A stretch of DNA of 64,000 nt. It comes from Tausonia pullulans. Its lineage: Eukaryota > Basidiomycota > Tremellomycetes > Cystofilobasidiales > Mrakiaceae. Numbering within the stretch: position 1 is the stretch's first letter; each line of letters opens with the position of its first letter. Location: contig OX637622.1 in NCBI GenBank assembly GCA_951802195.1, forward strand, positions 558,001 through 622,000, read 5' to 3'. The translations under genes and the position numbers were made by a program. The notes beneath the pieces are model-generated. The model did not search any database. It saw nothing but the letters and a program-made list of their open reading frames with translations, and was not told where the DNA came from. Positions 23,301-34,729 of the stretch are shown here, one piece after another.

Positions 23301-24801
23301 GGAGCAAAAGTCACCTTTCCAGGAGCGATATCCGTCACACCTCCGTAGCCTGTGGCGTGGAAAAAGCCGACGATGTAATGCGATGTTGCGTTTCCGGTGA
23401 GTCGGGCATGCTCCTGCGAGAACCAAGCAGGACGATCAGCAAAGGGGATGAAGGATGGAAGAGAGCGAAAGGGAAATGCACCGAATACGCGTTGAAAGCC
23501 GTCACCAGGTTCTGCTGCAGTGGAGGAGGAGGGTACTGTTGGAATCGAGGTGTGCTTCGTCAATGTCCATTCGACAGGGAAGCTCCTTCTTTCTTCTCTT
23601 CACTCACCAACGCCAGCTGCCCCCTCGTCCCCCACGCTTCTGCGCAGCCGTCGTCCGTCGCTTTTTGCAAGAGTTTGAGGATCCTGACCGCTTTCACCCT
23701 AACCTCATGCTCGTCAATCTTCTTCCCCTTGTTCTTTTTCACCCGGGGATCGCTACCGCCGATTTCGCCCTGGCCGGGCATCCGCGAATCCGTGTAGCCC
23801 TTGCGCCAAAGCGCCCGGCGAAGCATCTCGATGTATCTGCCGAAGAGGGTGTCATGGCCGGGTCCCGAGTCCGGGGCGAGCTGGAGGAAGACTTGGGGGG
23901 GGATCTGCACGCCGAATGTCGGGAAGGTCTTGAGCTCGTCAAGGGCGAGATCGTGCGAGGCGCAGGCTGTTTGCAGAGGACGAGAGTCAATAACGATGAG
24001 TCACGACGGAACGTGCATGCGTGGTCCTTACCATCGACACTGGAGTCCTCGGTGACGGCTGGCTTTGCATCTGCTGGCGCGAAGGCGGGCGTGAGCTGAA
24101 GGGTGAGCAAGATCGCAAGTCAGCTGGAGGCGTCTGGGTATGCAAAGGGGAGGTGATGTTGTGGTCGCGCGATGGAACAGGTCGAGTCTTAACAAGACGG
24201 GACATAGAGACTGGACAGGATTCTGCCCTCAGACTAAGGAGGTTTGATCATAAGAAGGGCGAGAGAGACGCAAGGCGCAGGCGCTCATGTCGACGACATC
24301 AGGTCCGGTCGCGTCGCGTCAGGAGTCCCTTCTTCTCTCGGAGAAGGCTCCGAAGATGAACAGGCCTGTCCAGACGCACCTCTTCCACCTTGGCCTCGTC
24401 CTCCTTCTCAGCCTGCTTTTCAGGCACAGCGGCTTCAGTCTGCTCCTCCGCTTTGGCGATACCCTGAGGCCGCTCGAGGACGACCTGCGAAATGAGCGCG
24501 CGCTTCATCGTCGTCAGCGCGACCTACCTACTCTCGGTCCATTCATCCTGTCTCTGACAAGACGCACCTGGACCGCTGCCTCCGGCAACGGCGGCTCCCC
24601 CCTCATCTGCCGCTGAATGTTTTCCCTCATTCTCTCCGCCTGAGCTACGTTGATCTCGGCTCGATCGAGGTGCGGATCTGCTGGGTTGTGGTCGCCGTGC
24701 GCGCTAACGGAGACGACGACGACGAGGGCGGCGGCGGCGGCGATAAGGAAGAGCCGCCGTAGCGGGGGGCGGGATCGCCGGCGGCGCTGGGAAGTGGACA
24801 T
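20387..24801 (-). CDS. HRD3: Hrd3/Sel1L-like ER-associated degradation protein with Sel1 repeats
   Basis: This is the likely partner of the Hrd1 ubiquitin ligase, which selects misfolded proteins in the ER lumen. The start MSTSQRRRRSRPPLRR (24801) is followed by a hydrophobic signal anchor LFLIAAAAALVVVVSVSAHG. Across the following exons there are many Sel1/TPR-like helical repeats, for example YMAVVRQVWPSEERGHLG, AEYMASRASLLSS-type antisense exons read as ARDAMYSAMFLGRMYLRGEG, HNMLGIIYRDGLGVTPDINK, AIQYFKTAAGADLPEAQINL and TAIAFFNLGHMYENGLGVPQ. Near the C-terminus an acidic DDEDDDEDG stretch precedes a membrane helix, ETILLVALCVAVALLSWIRA, and a Pro-rich cytosolic tail ending PMWL. One C-terminal helix after lumenal Sel1 repeats is the Hrd3/Sel1L layout. 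Internal exon borders were not all resolved. Confidence 0.82.
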
Positions 24802-27124
24802 GTGGATGTGGAATAGGAAGACGAGCGAATGAGCGAGCGACTGAGTAGATGAGTGAGAGGTGAGGGTTGAGTGGGTCATGGGCGAGTGCCAGCGAACGTG
24901 CCGCTCAATGCCCGCCAGACGCGGCTTACCCCGAGTGTTCGCGGCCGGTTCTCACGCCTGGCTCTTCTTGCTCTTCAAATTGTTTCCAAAGTCCATCTCT
25001 CTTCTTAAGTTACACCCTCTGTCTCTAACAAAAAGTCCAGTTCACCTGCTGCATGTATAAATTTTGTTGAAACGCACGAGTTCTCCGTCTCTGCTTGACG
25101 CAAACTTCATTGTAGCTCATGCCACGGACGATCGATTCTCCGGCTCATCGACGCTCCTTTGGTCTCTGCACTGGCTCACAGCGATCCTTTCCGGAGACGA
25201 AGAGGAAACACACACGTGTATATGAGTGGGGACTCGAATAAGGAGACGAGGAAAGATGCCCAAAGAGCTCCTTGGGCTCGTGATGAGGAGGGCGACGACT
25301 TCCAGGCTTCATTCAACTCACAAAAGGAGGCCGCGAGCGAAGCGACCTGAGAACCGAGCGATGGAAGGTAGGCTCTCATCAGAAGAGGCTGCAGGGATGA
25401 GCGAGGAGGAACTTATTGGCTGACCACTCAATGTAAGCGCCACCAACGAGAGCGAAGAAGGAGAAGTTGTTTGGCAAGTGGAGGAACCAGAAGGGGTGGG
25501 CGACGTGGAATGGCCGGAGGAAAGTTGAGTTGACCGCTGGTAAGCATCGTCAGACCTGGTGTGCTCCCGGGCGGGTCAAGATGCGAGGAACAAGATACAC
25601 CGAGCTTATTGGGAGGAAATAATGCAAGGCGAGTGAGAGAGCAGAGAACTGCTGGAAAGGAGTCAGGCCCTGAGAATCTGAGGAAATGAAGCATAATCGT
25701 TATTTCTGACAGCCGGCTCATCCAGCATGCAGATCAATCTAAGCCAGAGAGGAGCGCATGTCGTTCTTCGTTGATGGCCTGGCCGATGATGCCCAGCAGC
25801 TAACCATTTTTGCCCCAAGCCTTTGGAGTGCTTCAAGTTGAAGCAATTGTCCCAGAGTCGTTCACGGCCCCACTGAAGCACGTTCTCGATAAGGTTGATG
25901 TCGGGCTCCAGCAAAGCGGGGGTGCCGAAGAGGTCCCTGACTTCCTGAACTGTCTACGTGCATTAAAGCGAAGACGTTATGAGTCGACCAACCACTGGAC
26001 CACTCTCAACGTCCAACTTTAGCTCTAAGGGCGGTCGTGGTGTGCTCCCAGTGTGGAAGCTGGCATCCTTGGTATGACGGGCCCGGACGGCGGTCGAGCA
26101 TCTGTAGGCATGGGATAGGGTTAAAAGCCAGATCTCGGGAGGGAGTCCACGGATGCAGGGGTACACAGCGTACCGAGCCGCGAGAGCCGATCACAAGAAA
26201 GAGCGTCTCATAGAGTCGGGAGGCCTGGGTCTATCGCTGGGTTCTCCACAAGCTACCTACGGTTTTGAAACATCTGACGGTGTTTGGAGCTGGTTAGCAG
26301 AGCGGCACGCATCGATAGCGATGGTTGTGCGCCTGAGCAACCGTAGACCGGCACGAGTGCAACTGAGCCGGCCAAGCCGAACGATGAACAAGGTACTACC
26401 AAAGTAGTCACTCCTCCTTGCTACTGCTCGCTGAAGATCGGAATGAAAATCTGCGGCAGGATAATGGACCTCTAGTGTAGAGAGAAGTTGCTAGAAGTGA
26501 AGATCACTTGAGCCGTGGGATCCGGTGGAAAGAGCATCGAAAGGGCGGTGAGGGCGAGGCGGGACGTAGGGGGAAAGACCTGGCTATCGGTCGCCATTGA
26601 TGATAACCTAAAGCATGATGGCCTGGCGTAGGCGAGCGGATGATGACGAAAGGGAAGGAATGCAAAATATAATGCGGTTGAGGGTTGCAAGGGAAGATGG
26701 AGAATAAGAATTGAGGGAAGGGAAGGGAGGAGAGGCATCAACAACGGAAACGGGCTGCGTTCGTCGGTGGCGGCTTCTTGTGCACACACGTGCAGCAGAG
26801 ATGTCGCCTTTGGTCTTTGCTACCGATAACTGACTCTCAGGGTCGAAGGAGGAGGGGAGGAGACCGATCTATCGCTCAATGCATCAGGATTGTAGGATGC
26901 AATAAAACTATGGGAGGGTAATGGCTAGCAATACAGAGAGGGTGGGTCTCGAGATATAGGAGGACCTAGAGAGTTGCCATGGCCCTAGTGAGGGATGAGC
27001 GTCAAAACTTCATACATTACTATCAGTACTTGGACACAACACATTATGCCAAGCTGACGACGCGTTAAGACTCACAGGACGAGCGAGCGAGCGTTGAGCG
27101 AGCATGTGGTCGAATCATGGTCAA
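24802..27124. other. Largely non-coding region
   Basis: This region of 2.3 kb separates the Hrd3-like gene start from the end of the vWA gene. Apart from a weak F-box-like remnant (listed separately), open frames are short and unrecognised. The left end should hold the Hrd3 promoter. Confidence 0.4.
25663..26166 (-). pseudogene. F-box-like gene remnant (low confidence)
   Basis: On the minus strand, an open stretch starting at 26166 contains LPPEIWLLTLSHAYR, which resembles the LPxE(I/L)WxxI(L)xHA core of fungal F-box proteins. After a break, another frame (25914-25663) reads EVRDLFGTPALLEPDINLIE and then NVLQWGRERLWDNCFNLKHS. It has the look of genuine protein rather than random translation. 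I found no intron pair that joins the two parts cleanly and no full-length frame, so this may be a decaying gene or a poorly modelled multi-exon one. The PDINLIEN string also recalls the PDLNPIEN motif of Tc1/mariner transposases, but no other transposase part was seen. Confidence 0.25.
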
Positions 27125-28607
27125 TCATCGCACGCTCTTGCGATCAATCCTCCGGTTGACTCCTCCCATCAGACTTTGCACGACGAGGTAAGGCAAGTAT
27201 AGATTAGTTCAGTTCTAAAAGGCTTAGAAGTCGATTCGACACGTACACCTTCTCGACCCAGCGCGGCTCGGCACTGTTGGACGCCTTGTACGGCGCGGTG
27301 TCGACGATGTCCCGAAGCTGGAAGGTGACAGCGAACGTCTCATCAGCTGAGGAGCGCATTCAAGCGAGAAATGATCAGCTCACATCGGCACCGAGGTCGT
27401 CGTCGAGTTCGGCTAATGCCTCGGTCGCGGCCGGGTCGTTGCTACAAGCAAGAGCGCTATCAGACGACATGTTCGCTGAGAGTCGATTCCTGACAACTGA
27501 CGCACCCGATTTGCAAAAAGAAGATGCCCACTGCAGACAGAGGGAAATCGCCCCGATCGAGTCTCTGCTCAAAAAGGTGGTGAGATGACGGTCCAGCTTG
27601 ATATAGGCAGAATTGGATGCTCACCTTGGCAGCCGCGATGATGACGCTCCGAGGGTCGTCACTGGTGAGGCCAGCTACTATCAGTACAGCCCTACCCCTA
27701 GCAGCACAAGTAATTATTTAACGCACGTCGGCTCGCCGTCAGTGAGGACGACGATGTTGAGCGGCTTGGGCAGCTTGGAACCGGTCTTCTGAGCCCGCTC
27801 GAGGGTGGTGATGTGCTCTCGGAGGATTGTCTCGAGCCGGGTGCCTGTTAAGTCGATTGGCAAGTGTCAGTCAGTCGAGCTCAGTCAAGATCATCACCCA
27901 TCAAGACGCACCGGTGGGCGTGCCTCCTCCTGGCCGGATAGTGTTGAAGAGCGTCATGACCTCCCTGGAGGACTGCAGAGGGCATTCTGCGTGAGACTGT
28001 CTGTCGACTAAGCTCGTCTAGTCCTGCTGTCCACGCACCTTGAGCCCATTCCCAACGACCCTGGAGTTGAGAAAATGCACATCGACGCCATCGTCGTCGT
28101 ACTTTGCAGCCGTCGCTACGACCGAAGCGAGCGCATCCCGTGCCTCTTGCCATCGTCGGCCGGCCATCTGAGTTGGCAGCGAGATCAGCGGGTGATCAGC
28201 AGGAGACCTTCAGATAAGCGTCCTTCCGAACTCACCGAGCCGCTGTCGTCGATGAGGAAGACAGTGTCATAGCTTCGAAGGAACTGCAAGTGATGGCTTT
28301 CAGTAAGATCGACATCCAAGCGACACGAAAATCACGCGCGCGCCTCATTTCCACTCACGTCGAACGGGTCCTCGCCCCCCTCCATCAATACGGTCGCCGG
28401 TCTTGCAACAGAAGCCGACCCAGATTGGCGACTTGAACTAGGCGTCGCAGCAGCGGCTTCGTCGTAGCTCGGAGGTGAGAAGAGGGCGTTGACGCCGGTC
28501 TTGCTATTCGACTTCGAAAAGGAATTAACGTGGTTGCTGGAGGCAGATGAGGGCGATCGGCTGTGAGATGAGGAGGAGGAGGAGCGGTTAAGGAGCTTTT
28601 TAAACAT
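27125..28607 (-). CDS. von Willebrand factor A domain protein
   Basis: A probable cytosolic vWA-domain protein of unknown partner. It starts MFKKLLNRSSSSSSHSRSPS (28607), a low-complexity Ser-rich tail of about 75 residues containing FSPPSYDEAAAA. The vWA domain follows: FLRSYDTVFLIDDSGS, where DDSGS supplies the D-x-S-x-S metal site, then RRWQEARDALASVVATAAKY, DGVDVHFLNS, the loop with PGGGTPTG (the MIDAS threonine), and KPLNIVVLTDGEPTSDDPRS with the MIDAS aspartate. Introns separate most of these elements, with donors such as GTGAGTGG after EDPFD. It ends VNRRIDRKSVR and TGA at 27127-27125. All metal-binding residues appear present. Single-domain vWA proteins of this kind are common in fungi, and I cannot give a specific role. 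Confidence 0.82.
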
Positions 28608-28884
28608 GTGTTCTGGTGTATGTGTGGTGAGTGTTGGAGGTGAGGATGAGAGACGAATCGACGCCAACGTTGATCCGCCGGCCAAGATGCAGTCGGAAGC
28701 GTCGGCAGAGGCCGTGAGCCGAGCCCTCCACTCGTGTGCCGAACCCCCCGGCGCCAAGAGGGACCGCGCCATCACGTCACACCGGGCAAGACCGAGCTTA
28801 TACATGAATAGATTGCCAGAGATCTCACGATGAAGGATAACAAGAGAGATGTGAGAAGAAAATCAAGGTGAAAGAAGCGCCCCA

Positions 28885-31573
28885 TCAGAGCTTGGACCGG
28901 AGCCTGGTCCCACCGAGGCTCTCGTCTGTTTTGTCAGAGAAGGGTCGCCACAAACACTCGTCAGATACGCGATGGGATGATGAAGACAGACGCAGGACAA
29001 AACACGCACAGTTGACGCCAAAGAGCGTGTCGTTTGGAACCGACGAGTGCGACTCGAGCGCTCGGGCGTCGACCATCGAGGGCACAACCTCGGCGATGGT
29101 ACGGGCGCCGAGGAGCCTCATGTTCATTTCGAATTCATCTTTTGTCGAGATAGGGAAGTCAGAACAGAGCAGACAAGCTCGACAAAGCTAAGCAAAAGAC
29201 CTACCCTTGAGAATCTGCATCGCGTGCTCGGTGCCCTCCTGGCCGTAGGCTGAATAAAACCATTGTCAGAAAGGATTATCTAGAAAGGAGGATAGCTGCT
29301 ACACGCACCTGAGTAGGCATAGATGAACGGCCGACCAACTCCAACGGCGGTCGCCCCGAGCGCCACGGCTTTGAGAACATCAGTCGCACGACGGACGCCG
29401 CCGTCGATGTAAATCTCAAACTTGCTTGGGTCATAGAGCCGGCGAGCTTTGAGCTCGCGGACGACCTCGATGAGAATTTCCAGGCCGGAGCGGGCAAAGT
29501 CGAGTTGCCGTCCGCCGTGGTTCGAAAGGACGACACCGGCAAGGCCCGCCTCGGCCGCGAGCACGGCGTCCTCCCAGCACTGGACCCCTTTGAGGACGAT
29601 GGGCATCTTGGTGATCTTCTTGAAGAAATCCAAGTCGTCCCAACAAAGCGAGGGGTCGATGAAGGAAGAGATGGCTCGGGCGGCACCTTGGTCCTTCTCG
29701 ACCTTGTCGCCGGCAGTGGTCTGAACATTGGAGCCCTGCTCCGAATCGTCGAACTTTTGGCGCATATCCTTCTCTCGTCGTCCGAGTTGCGGTGCGTCGA
29801 CTGTGATGAAGAGGCCCTGGAGTAGGAACTCGTTGGCGGCCACCAACAATATAAATGAAGAGGGAGAAAGTAAGAGCGTACTTTGATGCCACGCTTCTCG
29901 GCGTGCTGGACGATCTTCTTAGTCTTCTCACGATCCTTGTTGACATAGAGCTGCATGAACTGCGTCTGCCCATCAACAGCCGCGTCGACAATCTCGTCGA
30001 ACGAGCAGGACGCGAGCGTGGGGATCTGCGTTAGCATGAGGCGAGAGATCAGTTGAGGACACACGCGACGATCTCAATATTGTCACAGACCATCTGTATA
30101 ACGCCGTGCTTTCCTCCCGCACGAGTCAAATTGAGCTCACCCTCTGGGTGGCCTAGCTTTCCCAGGGCAGTCGCGGTGATGTCTGGGGGTGGACAGCAGT
30201 TAGTGTGGCTGTCCGCAAAATTCCCTTTTCGTTGAGACGACTCACAAACTGGCATGGACGACTTCTGCCCGAGAATTGTCGTGGAATAGTCCACCTTTTC
30301 CACGTTCCGCAGAATACGAGGCCGAAAAAAGACCCGGTGGTACGCAAGATGGTTCTCGCGCATCGTAATCTCGTCGTCCGCTCCGCTCGAGTAGTATCTG
30401 CAGCCTTGGCCGGTCAGGACCTTTCCAAGCCCGGATAAAAGGCAGGCACTCACGCCCACCCACGCTCCTCCATGACCTGCCGAGCAACAGCCTCGAAGTC
30501 GTGGAGGCTGAGCACAGTGGACAGCGGCGGGCGGTCCATCATCCGAAGCCTCCTCTTCATCTCGGCAGCGGTCAACTCCCGCCCGGCGAGCTGCTGGTCC
30601 GTCGTTCCCACGAGCGACTGAGCTGAGGGCGCCCCATTGTTGGCGGTGGAGGGGCTCGCGAGAGCGCCGAGCTGCTGCTTCGGGGAAAGATTCTCGGTGA
30701 CGACGTCAGGGGCGTGGACCTGGGAATACTCCTCGGTTGCGTCCTTGCCGGCGTATTTGCTGGAGGGAGAGAAGATCAATGTCAGCCGCTGGACGACATC
30801 CGACGTCAACGTCACAGTTGACCAGATGAACGCGCGCGGTCTGGCGGGCTGCTCCTTCGTGTACACGCCGTTCACACTCTTTTGGTCCTGCCTAGTGCTT
30901 CTGCACAAATGGGTGGTCTCTATCTGGGCTCGAGAGCCCTAGGAGAGCGCCGGAGATGGCCGCGGTGAGCGAGTTAACCGCGCCTTCCCATTGGGGCGTG
31001 GCAAGGTCGAATACGCATTTCCCTCCTTCCTTTCCAAACCCCAGCGGCACGAGCCTGAGTGCTCAGACGGGCGAGAAGATAAAATCCGTCTGAAAGCCTG
31101 TATGACAATGGTAAAAGAGCCGACAGAAAGATGCGAGCTGTCCGCGCCCTTTCGAGCTTCTACAGATGCAGACAAGGGTTTCGAATCAAGCGACATCATG
31201 AAATCTCCCGACTTACAGGATGATCTTTGCCCCTCCTGAAGACCAATCGATTGAGAGAACGAGCGAGAGAGGAGAAGTCAGTCATAGAAAGCAGCTCGTC
31301 AGCCCGTAGCCCTTCTCGATCAGACCGACTCCTGCTTCCCTTTCTGGGGATGCATCACCGTCAAGCAAACACTCACCAGGGTGGTCATCGAGGAAGTCCG
31401 TTACATCGTAAACTGGCCCCCACAAGCTCGTCGTCTGTCAGCCTCCCTCCAGGCGATGGAAGCAGCCTAGGCGGCCCAGGCGCGTCATCCCCACCTTTGC
31501 CGTGGACGACGATCCAGCAGCTTTCTCTGGAAGCGTGCTTGGCGAGCTCCTCCGCTGAAATTCCGGCAGTCAT
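28885..31573 (-). CDS. CYB2: L-lactate dehydrogenase (flavocytochrome b2 type, FMN-dependent)
   Basis: It oxidises L-lactate to pyruvate. The N-terminus, MTAGISAEELAKHASRESCW and IVVHGK, starts a cytochrome b5-like heme domain, continued by VYDVTDFLDDHPG. After a linker, the FMN-dependent alpha-hydroxy-acid dehydrogenase domain shows AYYSSGADDEITMRENHLAY, FRPRILRNVEKVD, FMQLYVNKDREKT, GLFITVDAPQLGRREKDMR, the active-site segment LSNHGGRQLD with the catalytic His, and EIYIDGGVRRATDVLKA and GRPFIYA. The likely last junction joins TLFGVN to YESLGGTRLRSKL, ending at TGA 28887-28885, which matches the C-terminal form of this family. The protein begins almost directly with the b5 domain, without the long bipartite presequence of yeast CYB2. 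It may therefore not be in the intermembrane space unless an upstream exon exists. Confidence 0.92.
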
Positions 31574-32533
31574 TTTGGATGGATACGTGTGGTGGAATGG
31601 AAGGAGAGGGTGGCGAAAGGGAGAAGGTGGAGGTTGGAATCGAAGGAACCGAGAGCCAGGGCAAGAGAGAGAGAGAGACTCGGCACTCGTTCCGAGCGAG
31701 CCGGCTGGGAGCGGCTGGCTTATATGTCGTCGGGCGACGTCGGCTGGCTAAGGAATGGCTCGAAGGAAGGATAATTTCTGAAGCAGGCAATGGCTGCGCT
31801 CACTGGACAAGCTCTATGCTATGTATGGCAGTGAGCGAACTTTCACGGTCGGACGCGCGCGTAGACGACGCATCAACCCTCAAATTTCACTCTGTTCCGG
31901 ATGACTCTACACCACTTGCGTTCGTATGCGAGCGAACGCCAAACTTGAGAAGGGGTTCGTTCAACATCTGAACCAGTTGGAAGGCTGGAGGCTGCACACG
32001 CCGTTATATCGTCGGCTCGACATCGGCGTCTCTCCTCCATTCGGCGGACGTTTGTTTCGACTGAGCTTTCAGCTCGCTCCCAGCTGATCAGATTGCTGTC
32101 ACAACTGTCTCGCAGACCGCGTGACGGTGAACTCCCCATCTCGGAAGACGGCTGCCTTCGGCGAAAGAAGGAAGGGTGGATACGGAGAAGGAAGATGGAC
32201 CAGTTTGCCCATTTTGGCCGGGCGCCGGCTAATTTACGAGGCGTTGGTGAAGAGATGAGTCTCCATCCGTCGTTACCCTCGAACTCTCTGGAAGTAGTGA
32301 AAAGAGCGGCCATGTGACCTCCGGACCCCACAGCAACCTTCCTACGCCTTCCGGACGCGCGGAGGGAACCGGGCGGGGGCCGCGACGCATTCGCACGGGC
32401 GATGCAGGGCGTCAACCGCGTAATCCAGCGGGCTGCATGCAGCAGGCGATCTTCCTCTCGCTTTTTACCTCCCATCCATCACCATCACCCCTGCTTCCAA
32501 CCTCATTCAAAACTCCCATCCCTATTTGCAGCC
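31574..32533. other. Divergent promoter region, no gene supported
   Basis: About 960 bp between the lactate dehydrogenase (leftward) and alcohol dehydrogenase (rightward) start codons. It is probably a shared regulatory region. A short GA repeat lies near 31660-31680. No coding region with a recognisable motif was seen. Confidence 0.45.
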
Positions 32534-34589
32534 ATGCCCGTCACCTCCCAGTCTCACTACGGTGCGTCACTGACTCGGCCCAGCTCATCCGTTGCGTTCG
32601 GCAAGGCACCATCAGTCTTGTCCACCAGTACTGACCATCGATCGCTTCCCTATCGCCTCTCGACAGACATCCCCAAGACCCAGAAGGCCATTGTTTTCAA
32701 GGAGAACAAGGGCCCGTAAGTGTTCATGTGTGAGAAGAGACGTCGAGCTGGGTCGCTGCTAACATTAAGAGCATTTTGGCCCCATCTTCCGGCTTCATCT
32801 CTCTTCAGGATCACCGTTGAGAAGGAATGGCCTGTCACTCAGCCAGAGGACCTCGCTCCCGGAGAAGTGAGCTCTTCATAGTTGTCCATCTGATCGGACA
32901 CAGCTGATAACGACGGCTCTTGCAGGTCCTCGTTCGCCTCGCCTACACTGGAGGTACGCTCGCAACTCGCTAGCTCATCACCAAACGGCCGAGATCATCC
33001 GCTTATCACTGCATGCGTCGCACAGTCTGCCACACCGATCTTCACGCTTGGTACGGTGACTGGCCGCTCGGTGAGTGAACAGGCTGTACTCCTCGGTTTG
33101 CGACGGGAGCTGACGCCTTGAGTGATCTATCTGTCGATTGTTCCTTCAGATAACAAGCTCCCTCTCGTCGGAGGTCAGTCTCCAACTGCGAACTTCCGAA
33201 GATCCAACGTTGCTGAAATCGTCTTGAACTTAGGCCACGAGGGCGCCGGCTACATCTGCGCGATGTAAGAGGTTGCGCTTGCGAAATCATCGCTGCGATG
33301 AGCCATTTTATTGACAGTTTGTTTCCTCATTCAGCGGAAAGAACACCAACACCAAGCTGAAGATCGGTGACGCCGTCGGCATTAAGGTAGGGCTGAACCA
33401 ATGGCGCGGGTGGGGGCGTGTCTAGACGGCCCTGACTTTCTGGTTGCCTTCCCCTCCCCTCCCTTCCACAGTGGCTCGCCGACTCCTGCCTTCACTGCGA
33501 AGAGTGCCGCAAGGGATACGAGTCTGTCTGCCCGGAGGTCAAGAACAGTGGATTCGGAGTGGATGGATCGTTCCAGCAGTACGCAGTCTGTCAGTACGCG
33601 AGATCTACAGTCCGCTCCCAACATTTTGGCACCTGTTAATTGTACTGACCTACTTAATTCTATGCCTTGATGAATAATATTTTCGCCCAAAACACCAAAT
33701 CGTCGCCTCCTTTCTCCTATGACACTCTGGATCCAGCTTACGCCGCCCACGTCACCCCGATCCCCGATGGCCTTCCCCTCGACGCCGCCGCCCCACTCCT
33801 CTGCGCGGGAGTGACCGTGTACAAAGCGATCCGCGAGTTTGGCGGCAACCCGGGCGAGACGATTGTGATCCCCGGTGCTGGAGGAGGACTCGGGCACCTC
33901 GCGTGCCAGTACGCCGTCGCACTAGGTTACCGCGTCATCGCTGTTGACTCGGGGGAAGAGAAGCGCAAGTGAGTCGGATGTTAACGGAAATATGGAGATG
34001 GCATGAGGCTGACTGGCGCGATGGCCAGGCTCATTCACTCCTACGGCATCGACGACTTCATCGACTTCAAGGAGGTCTCGGACGTCCCCCAAAAGGTCAA
34101 GGACCTGACCGGTGGACGTGGAGCACACGGGGTCATCGTCGTGGCCGCTAGCTCCAAGGGCTACGAAGACTCGATCAAGTACCTTCGTCCTCACGGCAAA
34201 CTCGTCGCCGTTGGCATGCCGCCTGACACCTTCATCAAGGCCGAGGTCTTCTGGACGATTGTCAACTCCCTGACTTATTCGGGAAGCTACGTCGGCAACA
34301 GGCAAGGTAAACACCTCTCTATTTGTATGTGGAGATTAATTTGGAGGTCTGGACTGACTCGCCCCTGCCATCGCTTCCCCCCCCACCCCGCCCCCCCCCT
34401 TCTTCCCTCCTTCCCTTCGCGTCAATCCTTTCCCTCCTCCACCCAGATGCCATCGAGGCCCTCGAGCTTGCCGCCAGGGGCAAGGTTAAGACATCGTTCC
34501 GTGTCGAGAAGCTCGATGCGCTACCCAATGTCTACGAAGAGATGCGCGCCCTAACGCTCGTCGGCCGCGTCGTCCTGGACTGTGAATAG
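32534..34589 (+). CDS. Zinc-dependent alcohol dehydrogenase (MDR family)
   Basis: It interconverts ethanol and acetaldehyde with NAD. It starts MPVTSQSHY in a short first exon, joined to [17 protein letters not shown]. Catalytic zinc ligands are in [15 protein letters not shown] and GGHEGAGYI, and the structural zinc cysteines in [19 protein letters not shown]. The nucleotide-binding fold has [17 protein letters not shown], with [11 protein letters not shown] at the end of the second strand. Later blocks, [13 protein letters not shown] and [14 protein letters not shown], and the C-terminal [10 protein letters not shown] are typical of fungal ADH1-like enzymes. The gene has at least nine exons, several very short. 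Length (about 350 residues) is normal and no expected residue is missing. Ethanol as the main substrate is inferred from the closest family resemblance. Confidence 0.93.
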
Positions 34590-34729
34590 GTGCTACCTAC
34601 CCTCGCTTTCACTTTCTGTCTTGCCTTTGTTCTTGGGTCTTTATGTCTTCGCACCTGTACCCGAGTCCTGTCCTGTTCCCGAGTTCCGTAATGATTTCTT
34701 TCAATCCGATTACATGTTCTCCATCCGCA

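Noticed and set aside
25663-25914. Tc1/mariner transposase fragment based on PDINLIEN
   Set aside because: No other catalytic block and no terminal inverted repeats were found; an F-box-type protein explains the nearby LPPEIW segment as well or better.
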